From contig NZ_AP014809.1 in assembly GCF_002355515.1 (NCBI RefSeq), positions 124,001 to 188,000 on the forward strand: a DNA stretch of 64,000 bases. Direction: 5' to 3'. Positions within the stretch are counted from its first letter, which is position 1. Each line of letters begins with the position of its first letter. The notes beneath the pieces are model-generated. The model saw only the letters and a program-made list of their open reading frames with translations, ran no database searches and had not been told where the DNA came from. Positions 8,817 to 17,747 of the stretch are shown one piece after another. Made by a program: the position numbers and the translations under genes. The stretch is from Methylorubrum populi. GTDB taxonomy: Bacteria > Pseudomonadota > Alphaproteobacteria > Rhizobiales > Beijerinckiaceae.

Positions 8817-9719
8817 ATGCGACGCGGCACCCTCGACGATCTGGCGGCCTTCGCGGCGGTGGCCCGCCATCGCAGCTTCACCCGGGCCGCGGCCGAGATG
8901 GGGCTGTCGGCCTCCGCCCTCAGCCACACGATGCGGGCGCTGGAGGAGCGGCACGGCGTGCGGCTCCTCGCGCGCACCACGCGCAGCGTCGCCCCGACCC
9001 CCGCCGGCGAGCGGCTGCTCCGCTCCGTCGCCCCCGCCCTCGACGAGGTCGCCCGGGGCCTCGACGCGCTGGCCGACTGGCGGGGCGAGCCGTCGGGCAG
9101 CCTGCGCCTAACGACGTTCCCCTACGCCGCCAGGACCATCCTCGAACCGAGGCTGCCCCGCTTTCTCATCGACCATCCGGCCGTCTCGGTGGAGGTGATC
9201 GTCGACGACCGGCTGACCGACATCGTGGCGGCGGGGTTCGACGCCGGCATCCGGTTCGGCGAGACGGTCGAGCGGGACATGGTCGCGGTGCGCGTCGGGC
9301 CCGACCTGCGCACGGTGGTGGTCGGGACCCCGGACTACTTCGCGCGCCACCCGCGACCGGACACGCCGGCCGACCTGGAGGCGCATCGCTGTGTGAACTA
9401 CCGCTTGGTCGGCGGAGGGAGCCTGCTGCCCTGGGAGTTCGCCCGCGATGGCCGGGAGGTTCGGGTCCGCGCGGGCGGGCAGTTGATCGCGAACGACGGG
9501 AACCTGGCGGCGGCCGCCGTCAGGGCCGGGGCCGGGCTCGGCTACATGCTGGAGGACGAGGTCGCCGACGACATCGCGGCCGGCCGGCTGGTTCAGGTGC
9601 TCGCCTCATGGTGCCCGCCGTTCCCTGGCTGCCACCTCTACTACCCGGACCGGCAAGTCAGCCCGGCGATGCGAAGCCTGATCGAGGCACTTCGCTGGCG
9701 AGGCGGGGCGACCCGGTAA
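8817..9719 (+). CDS. LysR-family transcriptional regulator
   Basis: 300-residue LTTR. The N-terminal winged helix (about 4-62) has the usual LAAFAAVARHRSFTRAAAEM and LARTTRSVAPTPAG pattern, followed by a periplasmic-binding-like effector domain (about 90-295). The CrgA/PP3227 subgroup features (RLTTFPYAAR, VEVIVDDRLTDIVA) suggest control of a neighbouring dehydrogenase. It is divergently arranged with the aldo/keto reductase at 7609, its probable target. The shared 95-base region contains TAATC-N15-GATTA (8752-8776), which could be an operator, although the arms are short. Confidence 0.92.
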   Translation: MRRGTLDDLAAFAAVARHRSFTRAAAEMGLSASALSHTMRALEERHGVRLLARTTRSVAPTPAGERLLRSVAPALDEVARGLDALADWRGEPSGSLRLTTFPYAARTILEPRLPRFLIDHPAVSVEVIVDDRLTDIVAAGFDAGIRFGETVERDMVAVRVGPDLRTVVVGTPDYFARHPRPDTPADLEAHRCVNYRLVGGGSLLPWEFARDGREVRVRAGGQLIANDGNLAAAAVRAGAGLGYMLEDEVADDIAAGRLVQVLASWCPPFPGCHLYYPDRQVSPAMRSLIEALRWRGGATR

Positions 9720-9931
9720 GGCCGCCCCGCCTCGCGGGCACGCAGGCGCCGCGCCAGTCGCGGGCGACTTCCGCCGCGAGATCGCGGTATGCCTCAGCGA
9801 TGGCGGTACACGCGCGATAGAAGCTCGTGGGTGTCCGAAGCAGCTTCACGCGATGGAACGACCGAATGAACTTGTCTGACTTGAATCGGTCGTGCGGGCA
9901 CTAGGAACCTCGCACGTCCTTCGGATGAGCC

Positions 9932-10369
9932 CTACGGGGTCGCTGCTGTGCCCGTACCTGCTGGATTTGTGACTTCCTCACTCGGCGGGTTTAGCAGTAC
10001 CCAGAGGCGCGCGATTCTGCTGCCGACGACTTCGGCGACGTCTGTTCCGGTAACCGCGACCGGGCCGCCCTCCGGCCCGGCCTGCCACCGCAGCGAACCC
10101 AGGCCGTGGTGTCCGACGGCCATGCCGACTGGGCTGAACCGGAAGGCCGGCCCGAACTGCTCCAAGAGCTTGCCGGCGACCGCCGAGATGGCATCGCGTC
10201 CGCGTATGACATTGGTCGGCTCGTACATGACCGGTTCGTCCACGAAGAGGTCCGCCAAGGCCGCGGCGCGTTTGCCGGCGTCTCGCTCATTGAATACGCG
10301 CTCCAGGTTGGCGCGCAGAAGCCGGTCGTAGTCCGGCTCCGCCGCAGGCGGGGTCTCGGTGTCAGGCAT
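9932..10369 (-). CDS. SnoaL/NTF2-like protein
   Basis: Small alpha+beta barrel protein of the NTF2/SnoaL type, 145 residues. The fold is suggested by a helical start (YDRLLRANLERVFNERDAG), the RAAALADLFVDEPVMYEP segment, then IRGRDAISAVAGKLLEQFG and strands with WQAGPEGGPVAVTGTDV. Such proteins are isomerases, hydrolases or ligand-binding subunits; no specific function can be given. The start at 10369 has AAGGAG at good spacing; an upstream in-frame ATG adds only six residues. It is followed upstream on the same strand by two SDR genes, so the three may be co-transcribed. Confidence 0.78.
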   Translation of the reverse strand: MPDTETPPAAEPDYDRLLRANLERVFNERDAGKRAAALADLFVDEPVMYEPTNVIRGRDAISAVAGKLLEQFGPAFRFSPVGMAVGHHGLGSLRWQAGPEGGPVAVTGTDVAEVVGSRIARLWVLLNPPSEEVTNPAGTGTAATP

Positions 10370-10434
10370 CGGTGTTCTCCTTCGCATGTTGATGACGCAT
10401 GGGCTGAATGGTGTCGGCCAGGGCTTTGGTCCGT

Positions 10435-11169
10435 TCAGGCGAGATAGCCGCCGTCCGCGGTCAGCGCCGCGCCCGTGATGAAGTCGGCGTCCGGGCCGCT
10501 CAGGAACGCCGTCAGGGCCGCGATCTCGGTGTCCTGCCCTATGCGGCCGAGCGCGATCAGCGGCGTGAGCATCGCTTCCATGCCGGCCGACATCTCGCTG
10601 ACCACCGGCCCCGGCTGGATCGTGTTAACCGTGATGCCGCGAGGCCCGAGGTCGCGCGCGAGGCCACGGGTCAGCGAGGCCACGGCCGCCTTGGTCATGC
10701 TGTAGACCGTGGTACCCGGAAAGCCGCTGCGGTCCGCCCCAACGCTGCCGACCGAGATGATCCGCCCGCCCGCGCTCATGTGGCGGGCGGCCTCCTGCGC
10801 AGCGACGAACGGCGCCCGGACGTTGACGGCGACCTGCCGGTCGAAGTCGGCGAGCGAGACGTCCTCGACCGTGTCGGGAACGAGGATGCCGGCATTGTTG
10901 ACGAGGATGTCGAGGCGGCCGAAGCGCTCGATGGTGGCCTGCACGGCCCCGCGGACGGCGTCGGAATCGGCGCTGTCGGCCCTCAGGGCGGCCACAGAAG
11001 CGCCGGACGCGGTCAGCTCCGCCGCCAGCGCCTCGGCTCGATCCGCCAAGGCCGCGTAGGTGAAAGCGACAGTGGCGCCCTCTTGGCTCAGGCGTCGCAC
11101 GATGGACGCGCCGATGCCGCGCGCCCCACCCGTGACCAGGGCGACCTTACCGGTGAGAGAGCGTGTCAT
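10435..11169 (-). CDS. short-chain dehydrogenase/reductase (SDR)
   Basis: Classical SDR of 244 residues. It has the nucleotide-binding TGGARGIG near residue 13-20, the NNAG motif, the catalytic Ser in SVGS and the YSMTK active-site pair, with the PGPVVSEM loop after it. It probably acts as an NAD(P)H-dependent 3-oxoacyl reductase-like enzyme of unknown substrate. The long open frame extends upstream, but the domain begins at MTRSLTGKVALVT, so the ATG at 11169 is chosen. It is 50 bases from the next SDR on the same strand. Confidence 0.92.
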   Translation of the reverse strand: MTRSLTGKVALVTGGARGIGASIVRRLSQEGATVAFTYAALADRAEALAAELTASGASVAALRADSADSDAVRGAVQATIERFGRLDILVNNAGILVPDTVEDVSLADFDRQVAVNVRAPFVAAQEAARHMSAGGRIISVGSVGADRSGFPGTTVYSMTKAAVASLTRGLARDLGPRGITVNTIQPGPVVSEMSAGMEAMLTPLIALGRIGQDTEIAALTAFLSGPDADFITGAALTADGGYLA

Positions 11170-11219
11170 GGGAAAGCTTCTTGAAGGCTTACGTTTCAAT
11201 CGAGGCCAGTTTCGCAGGA

Positions 11220-11942
11220 TCAGACGAGGCGGGCGCCGCCGTCGATGTGCAGGGTCTCGCCGTTCATGAAGCCGTTGCTCATAAGGAAGACGACCGCTGC
11301 GCCCGCCTCCTCGGCCGTGCCGAGACGCCGCTGCGGCAGCTTCTCGGTCAGCGCGGCGACGTAGGCGTCCCGGTGGGCGCCGAGCGTGCGGGCGAGGAGC
11401 GGTGTGTCGGTCGTCCCAGGCGACAGGGTATTGACCCGCACCGGCGCCAGCTCCAGCGCGAGGCCGCGGGCGAGTGCTTCCATCGCGGCCGAGGCTGCCG
11501 CCAGCACGGCGGTGCCCTGGGCGCTGGGGCGATCCGCCAAAGCGCCGGAGATGAAGGTGACGGACCCGTCCTTCGCTAGGCGGTCGCCCAAGGCGCGCAG
11601 CGTATGTACGGCGGCCCAAATCCGTTCGTCGAAGGCGCACTTCAGGTAGTCGACCTCTGCCTCAAACACCTTGCCAGCCACGAAGGTGCCGGCGAGCAGG
11701 ACGAGATGGTCGACGTGCGGGATGTCCGCGAGCGCGGCCGTGATGGTCTCGGACCGGGTCACGTCCGCGGCGCGCCAGCCAGCAAAGGCGTTCTCGGCGG
11801 CGATGCGCTCGGCACCTTCGGCGTTGAAGCCGACCACGATGACCTTGGCGCCTGCAATCTTAGCCTGCTGGGCTGCGGCGAGGCCGATGCCGGAGGTGCC
11901 GCCGAAGATGACGACGGTACGGTCTTGAAGGGTGCTTCCCAT
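11220..11942 (-). CDS. atypical SDR-family protein lacking the YxxxK motif
   Basis: 240-residue Rossmann protein of the SDR superfamily. The cofactor loop GGTSGIG and the end DGGARLV are intact, and a Ser is present in FISGALADR. The position where YxxxK is expected reads [20 protein letters not shown], with neither Tyr nor Lys. It is therefore either a non-catalytic or differently catalysing SDR. It is divergent from the LysR gene at 12049 and is the first gene of the reverse-strand cluster, so it is the likely main target of that regulator. Confidence 0.85.
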   Translation of the reverse strand: MGSTLQDRTVVIFGGTSGIGLAAAQQAKIAGAKVIVVGFNAEGAERIAAENAFAGWRAADVTRSETITAALADIPHVDHLVLLAGTFVAGKVFEAEVDYLKCAFDERIWAAVHTLRALGDRLAKDGSVTFISGALADRPSAQGTAVLAAASAAMEALARGLALELAPVRVNTLSPGTTDTPLLARTLGAHRDAYVAALTEKLPQRRLGTAEEAGAAVVFLMSNGFMNGETLHIDGGARLV

Positions 11943-12022
11943 GACGATGATCCTTCTCGACGGCGCGGCTGCTGCGCCGGTGAGAGGAAGAATGCCCCTA
12001 GGCAGACACCTTGCTAATTGGG

Positions 12023-12038
12023 CTGAAAATCGTTTCAG
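12023..12038. promoter_or_regulatory. inverted repeat operator candidate between SDR and LysR genes
   Basis: CTGAAA (12023-12028) and TTTCAG (12033-12038) form a perfect 6-bp dyad with a 4-base centre, in the divergent promoter region just before the LysR start at 12049. LysR regulators typically bind such dyads. Confidence 0.5.
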
Positions 12039-12048
12039 TTATGCCATC

Positions 12049-13029
12049 ATGGAACAGATTGGCCTCGACCGCCTCACCGGCATTATCGCCTTCGCGCGTT
12101 CCGCCTCGCTCGGCAGCTACACGGCCGCGGCGCGCTCCCTCGGCATCTCGCCCTCGGCGGTGAGCAAAAGCGTGCAGCGGCTGGAGGAGCGGCTGGGCCT
12201 GAGCCTTTTCACGCGGACCACCCGCTCGCTCACCCTGACGCCGGAGGGCCGCGACATCCATGAGCGGGCACTGCGGCTCCTACGCGAGGCCGAGGAGATC
12301 GAGCAGACCGCCGTGGCGGCTCGGTCCGAGCCGGCCGGCATCCTGAAGGTCACGGCACCGTTCCCTATCGGGGTGCACCTGCTTGCCCCAGCTCTGCCGC
12401 GCTTCCGCGAGCGCCACCCGAAGCTGTCGGTCGACCTGCGCCTGGGCGACCGCTTTGCGGACCTGATCGAGGAGGGCATCGACGTCGCCATCCGCGTCGG
12501 CGATCTGGCCGACTCTCGCCTGGTCTCCCGGCGTCTCGCCCCCCACAGGCTCTGCGCCTTCGCCGCGCCAGCCTACTTGGCGCGACGCGGCATCCCGAAA
12601 CACCCGGACGAGTTGGTCCACCACGACTGCATCAACTTCCGCTTCCAGAGCACCGGCCAGGCTCTGCGTTGGCCATTCCGCGTAGGCAGTCGCACGGTCG
12701 AGCTCGTTCCGGATGCTGGCATCGTCACGGACTTCAGCGACGCCGTGGCGGCTGTTCTGGTCGCGGGTGGCGGTATCGGCATCTCGCCGACCTACATCGC
12801 CGCTCCGTACATCGAGCGGGGCGCCCTGGTGCCCGTCCTACAGGAGTTCGCGGTCGAGCGCTCCGTCATCACCGCGCTGTGGCCGGAGAGCCGACGCGGC
12901 AACCCGAACGTGAAGGCGTTCCTGGCCTTCCTCGGAGAGGTGTTCCCGTCTCCGGCTCCATGGGACATGTTGATCACCGCGCCCGACGGAGACGAGGAGG
13001 GCGCGCCGTCGAACGCGAAGCCCGCTTAA
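12049..13029 (+). CDS. LysR-family transcriptional regulator
   Basis: LTTR of about 326 residues when started at ATG 12049 ([20 protein letters not shown]). The winged helix ([35 protein letters not shown]) is followed by a CrgA-type effector domain and a C-terminal extension rich in acidic residues. The open frame extends 39 codons upstream, but that part is not LTTR-like and overlaps the divergent promoter. It sits opposite the SDR pair, which it probably controls together with its own expression. Confidence 0.9.
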   Translation: MEQIGLDRLTGIIAFARSASLGSYTAAARSLGISPSAVSKSVQRLEERLGLSLFTRTTRSLTLTPEGRDIHERALRLLREAEEIEQTAVAARSEPAGILKVTAPFPIGVHLLAPALPRFRERHPKLSVDLRLGDRFADLIEEGIDVAIRVGDLADSRLVSRRLAPHRLCAFAAPAYLARRGIPKHPDELVHHDCINFRFQSTGQALRWPFRVGSRTVELVPDAGIVTDFSDAVAAVLVAGGGIGISPTYIAAPYIERGALVPVLQEFAVERSVITALWPESRRGNPNVKAFLAFLGEVFPSPAPWDMLITAPDGDEEGAPSNAKPA

Positions 13030-13040
13030 TGGGCTACGAC

Positions 13041-13131
13041 ATGCTGATGCCGTGGCCGCCGCTTACAGGTCCGCTTCCTCCTGTTGAGCGGACGTCTGGG
13101 CCAGCAAGCTGGAAAGCCTGCAAGGGGTCAC
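13041..13131 (+). repeat. dispersed hairpin repeat, copy 1
   Basis: One of three related intergenic sequences in the window (others near 28974-29050 and 36600-36689). It contains GTGGCCGCCGCTT, then a hairpin GTCCGCT (13069-13075) / AGCGGAC (13087-13093) with an 11-base loop, and ends in AGGGGTCA-like sequence. It lies between two convergent genes and contains no ORF of its own. Confidence 0.65.
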
Positions 13132-13151
13132 GTTCACCCATTCGCCTCAGG

Positions 13152-14711
13152 CTAGACCAAGGGCTCAGATGAGCCAGAGGCTGATCCAGGGCTCTGCCAA
13201 TGGACGACCCGCGGTTCGGCTGGTTCGCGTGCTTCACCCTCAGACAACGAGAGTGGCAAGTCGATGGTGAAGCGCGTGCCTCTGTCCCCGTTGCTCGATA
13301 GCGCGATCTGACCCTGCAGGGTTGAGGTAACAAGGTTGAAGACGATGTGCAGGCCGAGCCCCGTACTGCCCTTACCACGCCGCGTGGTAAAGAACGGGTC
13401 GAACACCTTGGACAGGTTCTCTGGCGGGATGCCGACGCCGTCATCCGCAACGATGATGTGCAGCCGGCTCTCGCCCGACCGTGATGCCGCAACATCGAGC
13501 ACGCCTGACTGGCAATCTGGGTAACCGTGCACGATGGCGTTGAGCGCCAGATTGCTGATCACCTGAGCCAGCGCGCCGGGATAGGAGTCGAGTATGATCC
13601 CGTCCTCGCAGCGGATGCGCACCGCATGGCCCTTGCGGCGCGCGAGCGGCTCAAGCGTACTCATTAGGTCATCCAGCCAGCCATGCAGTTCAAAGGTGCG
13701 CCGTTCCTCGTTAGCTTGATCGACCGCGACCTGCTTGAAGCTATGCACGAGGTCGGCTGCCCGCGTCAGATTCAAGAACAGTAGCCGCAGGCCTTCACTT
13801 ACACGACTAAGGCCTTGCGTGAGATCCGATCGGCGGATTTGTCCTGTCTCGACCGCGCGCTGAAGATGCCTCAGATCTCCGTCGGCGGCCGTCGAGGTTG
13901 TCAGGGCCAAGCCGATCGGCGTGTTGATCTCGTGAGCGACCCCCGCCACGAGTTGGCTCAGGGCCGCCAGTTTCTCGGCTTGCACAAGCTGGGCTTGCGC
14001 TTCGCGCAGCTCAGACAGGGCTGCCTCTGAGCGCTGGGTCTCCCGCCGAAGCGCTTCCTCTATCTGGAATTGGCGTCGAGCTCTCAACTCTCGCGCGCCT
14101 ACCGCGTAGAGCGAGAGCGCGTAGGCCATACCTATCTCGAAGTTGTTTATGAACCGCATGCCCGGCCGCTCGTGCGTCGCGAAGGCCTCGCACACGGCGA
14201 ACCAGAGCCAGGTAAGTCCGCAGAATATGGCGAGCGAGGGCAGGCGCAACGGCAGCAGCGTTGAGACAAAGAGGATGATGATGATCAAGCCTGCGGCAGC
14301 ATGATCGAAGCCGGGTCCCAGCCGCAGGTAAATTAGGCTGAGCACGCAGCCAGGCACGACGCAGTAGCCGAGGTAGATCTCCTCGGCCCAGGGCCGCGCC
14401 GCAGGCCAGCTGAGCGCCACGGTGGCGGGCAGGAGCACAGCAGTCGCGACGGTGAGGCGTAGGAACAGGGTATCGATCCAGTGCGCCGGGTCGAGGATCC
14501 AGTCCCACACGGCGAAGACGCAGTAGACGAAGGCGCCGAGCAGCATCGCCGCCTGCGTACGGAAGAGGTCGTCGAGGGTGAAGCGCGCAACGAAGGCGCG
14601 CTCGTCGACGGGATCTTCGAAGCGCAGGCCGAGCCTGCTCAGGATTCTATGCATCAGGAGAGAAGACGGTGGTGGAGTTCTCCTCCTACGCCCAGCGGCC
14701 TCATGATGCAC
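13152..14711 (-). CDS. membrane sensor histidine kinase (HisKA type)
   Basis: Integral-membrane sensor kinase of up to 519 residues. Five or six hydrophobic segments lie between about residues 55 and 215 (for example LGAFVYCVFAVWDWIL, AAAGLIIIILFVSTLLPL), followed by a coiled-coil linker and a HisKA dimerisation box with LVAGVAHEINTPIG (phospho-His near 260). The ATPase domain has N-box ISNLALNAIVHGY, DDGVGIPPENLSKVF and GLGLHIVFNLV. No cognate regulator is adjacent. An internal ATG at 14654 (MHRILSRLGL) is an alternative start; neither has a strong ribosome site. The membrane-embedded sensor without a large periplasmic loop suggests sensing within or at the membrane. Confidence 0.88.
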   Translation of the reverse strand: MHHEAAGRRRRTPPPSSLLMHRILSRLGLRFEDPVDERAFVARFTLDDLFRTQAAMLLGAFVYCVFAVWDWILDPAHWIDTLFLRLTVATAVLLPATVALSWPAARPWAEEIYLGYCVVPGCVLSLIYLRLGPGFDHAAAGLIIIILFVSTLLPLRLPSLAIFCGLTWLWFAVCEAFATHERPGMRFINNFEIGMAYALSLYAVGARELRARRQFQIEEALRRETQRSEAALSELREAQAQLVQAEKLAALSQLVAGVAHEINTPIGLALTTSTAADGDLRHLQRAVETGQIRRSDLTQGLSRVSEGLRLLFLNLTRAADLVHSFKQVAVDQANEERRTFELHGWLDDLMSTLEPLARRKGHAVRIRCEDGIILDSYPGALAQVISNLALNAIVHGYPDCQSGVLDVAASRSGESRLHIIVADDGVGIPPENLSKVFDPFFTTRRGKGSTGLGLHIVFNLVTSTLQGQIALSSNGDRGTRFTIDLPLSLSEGEAREPAEPRVVHWQSPGSASGSSEPLV

Positions 14712-14987
14712 GCAGGCCGACCATCAGCGCTGCGCCACTTCCAGAACTTTGGCTAGAGCCATCAGAATGGCGTCTCGCACCTGCCTACGGAGCTCAAATT
14801 CAGATTATTTTCTGGTATCTGGGAATCAAATCTAATAGGTCTTTTGTTGTTATTTGCATGAACGAACGATGCATCTATACTCATGGCCCCGGCTGTGATA
14901 ATAATCTTCGGTTCCGACTCGATTGTAGGCAGATAAGAACACGCACTCTGTCGCCTGGGGGCTAGACCTCACAGAGGAGCGGAAGCA
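14712..14987. promoter_or_regulatory. AT-richer upstream region of the Gly-rich secreted protein gene
   Basis: 276 bases, noticeably lower in GC than neighbours, between two divergent genes. It must hold the promoters of the kinase (reverse) and of the Gly-rich protein (forward). No specific operator was identified. Confidence 0.5.
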
Positions 14988-15617
14988 ATGCTTGCGTATA
15001 GAAAATCCGGCATGGGCGCCTTGTTATTTGGCGCAGCGATGTTCTCATTTGCCGTCCCCGCGCAGGCTGAATGGGGCGGCGGCTATGGCGGAACGCCGAG
15101 CATCGGCAGCAAGCCGGGCAGCCAAGGACGTCCTGGCGGCGGAGGTCGCCCCGGCGGCTGGAATGAGGGCGGCGGCTACGGTGGCGGCGGAGGTCGTCCT
15201 GGCGGGTGGAACGAGAGCGGTGGAGGTCGTCCTGGCGGTGGAGGTCGTCCTGGCGGCTGGAACGAGGGCAGCGGATACGGCGGTGGTGGTCGTCCCGGAG
15301 GCTGGAGTGAGAGTGGCGGCTACGGCGGCGGAGGGCGTCCCGGTGGAGGTCGCCCAGGTGGCTGGAATGAGGGTGGAGGCTATGGCGGTGGAGGCCGTCC
15401 TGGCAGCGGGGGTCGTCCTGGCGGCTGGAACCAGGGGGGAGGCTACGGTGGCAGCCAAGGTCGCCCCGGCGGTGGGGTTTATCGGCCTGCTGAGTACGGC
15501 GGAGGCGGCTACGGACAAGGCGGGTATGGTGGCGGGCCTGGGATGGGGAAGGTCTGTTATAACTTCGCCGGTAGGCCATACGTTTACACAGGCCGAGGCC
15601 GCTGTCCGATCAGCTAG
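14988..15617 (+). CDS. secreted Gly-rich tandem-repeat protein
   Basis: 209-residue exported protein. A signal peptide (MLAYRKSGMGALLFGAAMFS ... AQA, about 1-27) is followed by roughly six imperfect repeats of RPGGWNEGGGYGGGG, so the mature protein is mostly Gly, Arg, Pro, Trp and Asn. The final 30 residues differ (VCYNFAGRPYVYTGRGRCPI) and hold two Cys that could form a disulfide. The start has GAGGAG at suitable spacing. The function is unknown; composition suggests an extracellular, surface-coating or nucleic-acid-binding role, which is inference. Confidence 0.82.
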   Translation: MLAYRKSGMGALLFGAAMFSFAVPAQAEWGGGYGGTPSIGSKPGSQGRPGGGGRPGGWNEGGGYGGGGGRPGGWNESGGGRPGGGGRPGGWNEGSGYGGGGRPGGWSESGGYGGGGRPGGGRPGGWNEGGGYGGGGRPGSGGRPGGWNQGGGYGGSQGRPGGGVYRPAEYGGGGYGQGGYGGGPGMGKVCYNFAGRPYVYTGRGRCPIS

Positions 15618-16232
15618 GAGCCCGCGCGAAAGACGGGCCCGAGGGCCACGATGTAACAGCGAAGCGTGAGTAGTCGAAGCCGGTTGAAGGGCTTAGCGGC
15701 CGGCATGTGCTAGCTGCAGAAGGCTGTGGGCGGTGCAGAGCATCGCCCACTGGCCTGGGACCTGATCGAGCCTCCGTCCGAATGCCTCTTGTTCAGCTAT
15801 GCGCCATCAGCAGACCTTCGCTCTTGTGCGGCGGCAGGCCCGCTGTTGTTTCGTAAGCAGACTTGCCTGCGGAGGTGTGGCTTCCAAGCGTTCAAACTCG
15901 CGGCTGAACGATAGGCCGGCGACAGGATCTGCGGCCTGGATGAGGCTGCTTTGTGGCTCCGCTCGACCTGGGTCGAGACGACGTCAGCATGACATTCGGG
16001 GCTACCGAAGCCGAGCCGCTCGCGGTCCGACAAGTAACGTCACGCCGCCCCGAATCGGTGCGTCGCTTTTCCAAGCCTCCGGACGGCCAGCTTGCCGACA
16101 GTCTTATTGGCCTGGAATGACTGAGAATGGGTCGAAAGCTTCCGGTTCGAAGGAGCTGACACAGCTGAGAGCGGACATGGTGCTCGAGCCGCTTCCGACA
16201 CACAGCCCGCTTCAACCTCAACCCGAGGCTCC
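15618..16232. other. 600-base region without a supported gene
   Basis: Open frames exist on both strands but none shows a signal peptide, domain or ribosome site. It separates two convergent genes. Nothing further seen. Confidence 0.55.
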
Positions 16233-17483
16233 TCATACCAAGTCAATCCTAGTCCCGGCGGCACCGTTGAGCAGACGTCTGAGATGGAACTCGGCTAGGC
16301 GGTCGTCAGATTTGAGCCCGACAAGAGCGGCGAAAGCGGGCATCGCACCGGGATCGCCAGCCTCCAGCTTGCTGAAAGCTCTGCCATAGTTGATCGTGGC
16401 CTGCTCGCCACAGGCTTCCTCCGTTAGTGGTTCGAAGGCGCGGATGGCGTCTGATTTTCCCCTTAGGACGAGGTCGCCTACCGGACGGCCGCAGAAGCGG
16501 ATCATTTGATCCGCTACCGCCCGGCTAATACAGATGCGTGTGCCGAGTTGCTTGTTTGCTGCCTCGAGCCGGGCTGCTGTGTTTATGGTGTCACCATAAG
16601 CCGTGTAGTCGAAGAATCGGCCGCCGCCGAAACTGCCGACGATCGCTGGCCCGGCATGGACGCCGATGCGGGTTTCACCAAGTTTCACCCCGCGCTCGAA
16701 CCAGCGCGCCCTGAGAGCCTCCGCGACCTTATCGAGATCAAGTGCGCAGGCTACGGCACGATCGGCATGGTCCGGCTGGTCGCTTGGCGCGCCGAAGAGT
16801 ACGTGAATCGCGTCGCCGACGATCTTCGCGACCGTTCCATCATAGGCGAAGACGACATTTGTCAGCTCGGCTAGGTACTCGTTGAGCAATTCGGCGAGCA
16901 GCGCCGCCTCAAGGCTCTCCACGAGGGACGTGAAGCCAGTGATGTCGGTGAAAAGCGAGGCGACCTCGCGCCGCTCTCCGGCGATGCCGAGAATCGAGCC
17001 GTCACCCGCGAGTTGCTGCGCGAGGTTGGGCGAGAAGTAGCGCAACAGGCTGGCGTGCGCGCGCTCGGCCTCTAATTGCCGCCGCCGCGCCTGACGCAGC
17101 ACCTCAATGTGCCTAATCGTCTTCGCAATTGTGGTCTCCAAATCTACGAAGTCGATCGGTTTGGTCAGAAAGTCGAAGGCGCCGCGGTTCATCGCGATGC
17201 GGATGTTGGCCATGTCGCCATAGGCCGACACGATCACTGTCGAGAGCTTCTCGTCAGCCTCCTGCAGCTTCGCCAGCAGCGACAGCCCGTCCATGCGCGG
17301 CATGTTAATGTCCGACACGACCATGTCGACTCCTGGGTTCTCGGACAGCATCGACAGCGCGTCGATCCCGTCACGGGCGAACAGGAAGCTGATCTGCCCC
17401 GCGCCGATCTGCCGGCGAAATTTCTGCAGGACGAGTGCCTCAAGGTCGGGCTCGTCATCGACCACTAGGATATTAGTGGGCAT
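16233..17483 (-). CDS. response regulator with class III adenylate/guanylate cyclase domain
   Basis: 416-residue two-domain protein. The receiver (about 3-120) has LVVDDEPD, the acceptor Asp in MVVSDINMPRMDG, and Lys in FLTKPIDF. A helical linker (REC-to-cyclase, about 125-165) precedes a class III cyclase domain (about 170-340) with the metal-binding Asp in SLFTDITGFTSL, a second Asp in IVGDAIHVLFG and the YGDTINTAARLEA transition-state segment. It should make cAMP or cGMP under phospho-control. It is the last gene of the reverse-strand operon whose earlier genes encode a binding protein, sensor kinase and response regulator, so the output of that system is probably a cyclic nucleotide. Confidence 0.9.
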   Translation of the reverse strand: MPTNILVVDDEPDLEALVLQKFRRQIGAGQISFLFARDGIDALSMLSENPGVDMVVSDINMPRMDGLSLLAKLQEADEKLSTVIVSAYGDMANIRIAMNRGAFDFLTKPIDFVDLETTIAKTIRHIEVLRQARRRQLEAERAHASLLRYFSPNLAQQLAGDGSILGIAGERREVASLFTDITGFTSLVESLEAALLAELLNEYLAELTNVVFAYDGTVAKIVGDAIHVLFGAPSDQPDHADRAVACALDLDKVAEALRARWFERGVKLGETRIGVHAGPAIVGSFGGGRFFDYTAYGDTINTAARLEAANKQLGTRICISRAVADQMIRFCGRPVGDLVLRGKSDAIRAFEPLTEEACGEQATINYGRAFSKLEAGDPGAMPAFAALVGLKSDDRLAEFHLRRLLNGAAGTRIDLV

Positions 17484-17522
17484 GCCGGGCAGCCAGGAAG
17501 CAGAGAGGGGGCTTGGGCGACA

Positions 17523-17720
17523 TTAAACGGCGAGCTCATCCACTCGCGCCACGAAGGACGGGGCGATGTTCAGCCCCATCCGGCCCGCAAACCTGAAATA
17601 ATGGCACAGGATGATGGCCGTTTTCGTCCCGCTGCTTCCCTGTGCGGCTGTTGAGGTGGCACACGCCATGGTGCCGAGCACGGCGGAGATGACTATCCTA
17701 TGGAACACCGCTGCTCTCAT
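17523..17720 (-). CDS. short secreted protein resembling an internally deleted ABC substrate-binding protein
   Basis: 65-residue product. It has a signal peptide (MRAAVFHRIVISAVLGTMAC, cleavage after STAAQ) joined almost directly to a tail GRMGLNIAPSFVARVDELAV, which matches the C-terminal tail pattern of ABC-type binding proteins, as in the neighbouring gene at 20724 (LEIPPTFLARADEVIE). About 260 residues of the normal protein are missing. AAGGA lies eight bases before the ATG at 17720, so it may still be translated. It sits in the operon between the response regulator and the cyclase. It is either a relic or a functional mini-protein. Confidence 0.6.
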   Translation of the reverse strand: MRAAVFHRIVISAVLGTMACATSTAAQGSSGTKTAIILCHYFRFAGRMGLNIAPSFVARVDELAV

Positions 17721-17747
17721 CGATTTGTTCCTTCGGCGTCGACGCAT

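Noticed and set aside
15799..16389. 196-codon forward frame overlapping the end of the REC-cyclase gene
   Set aside because: It is partly antisense to the cyclase gene and lacks any domain or ribosome site.
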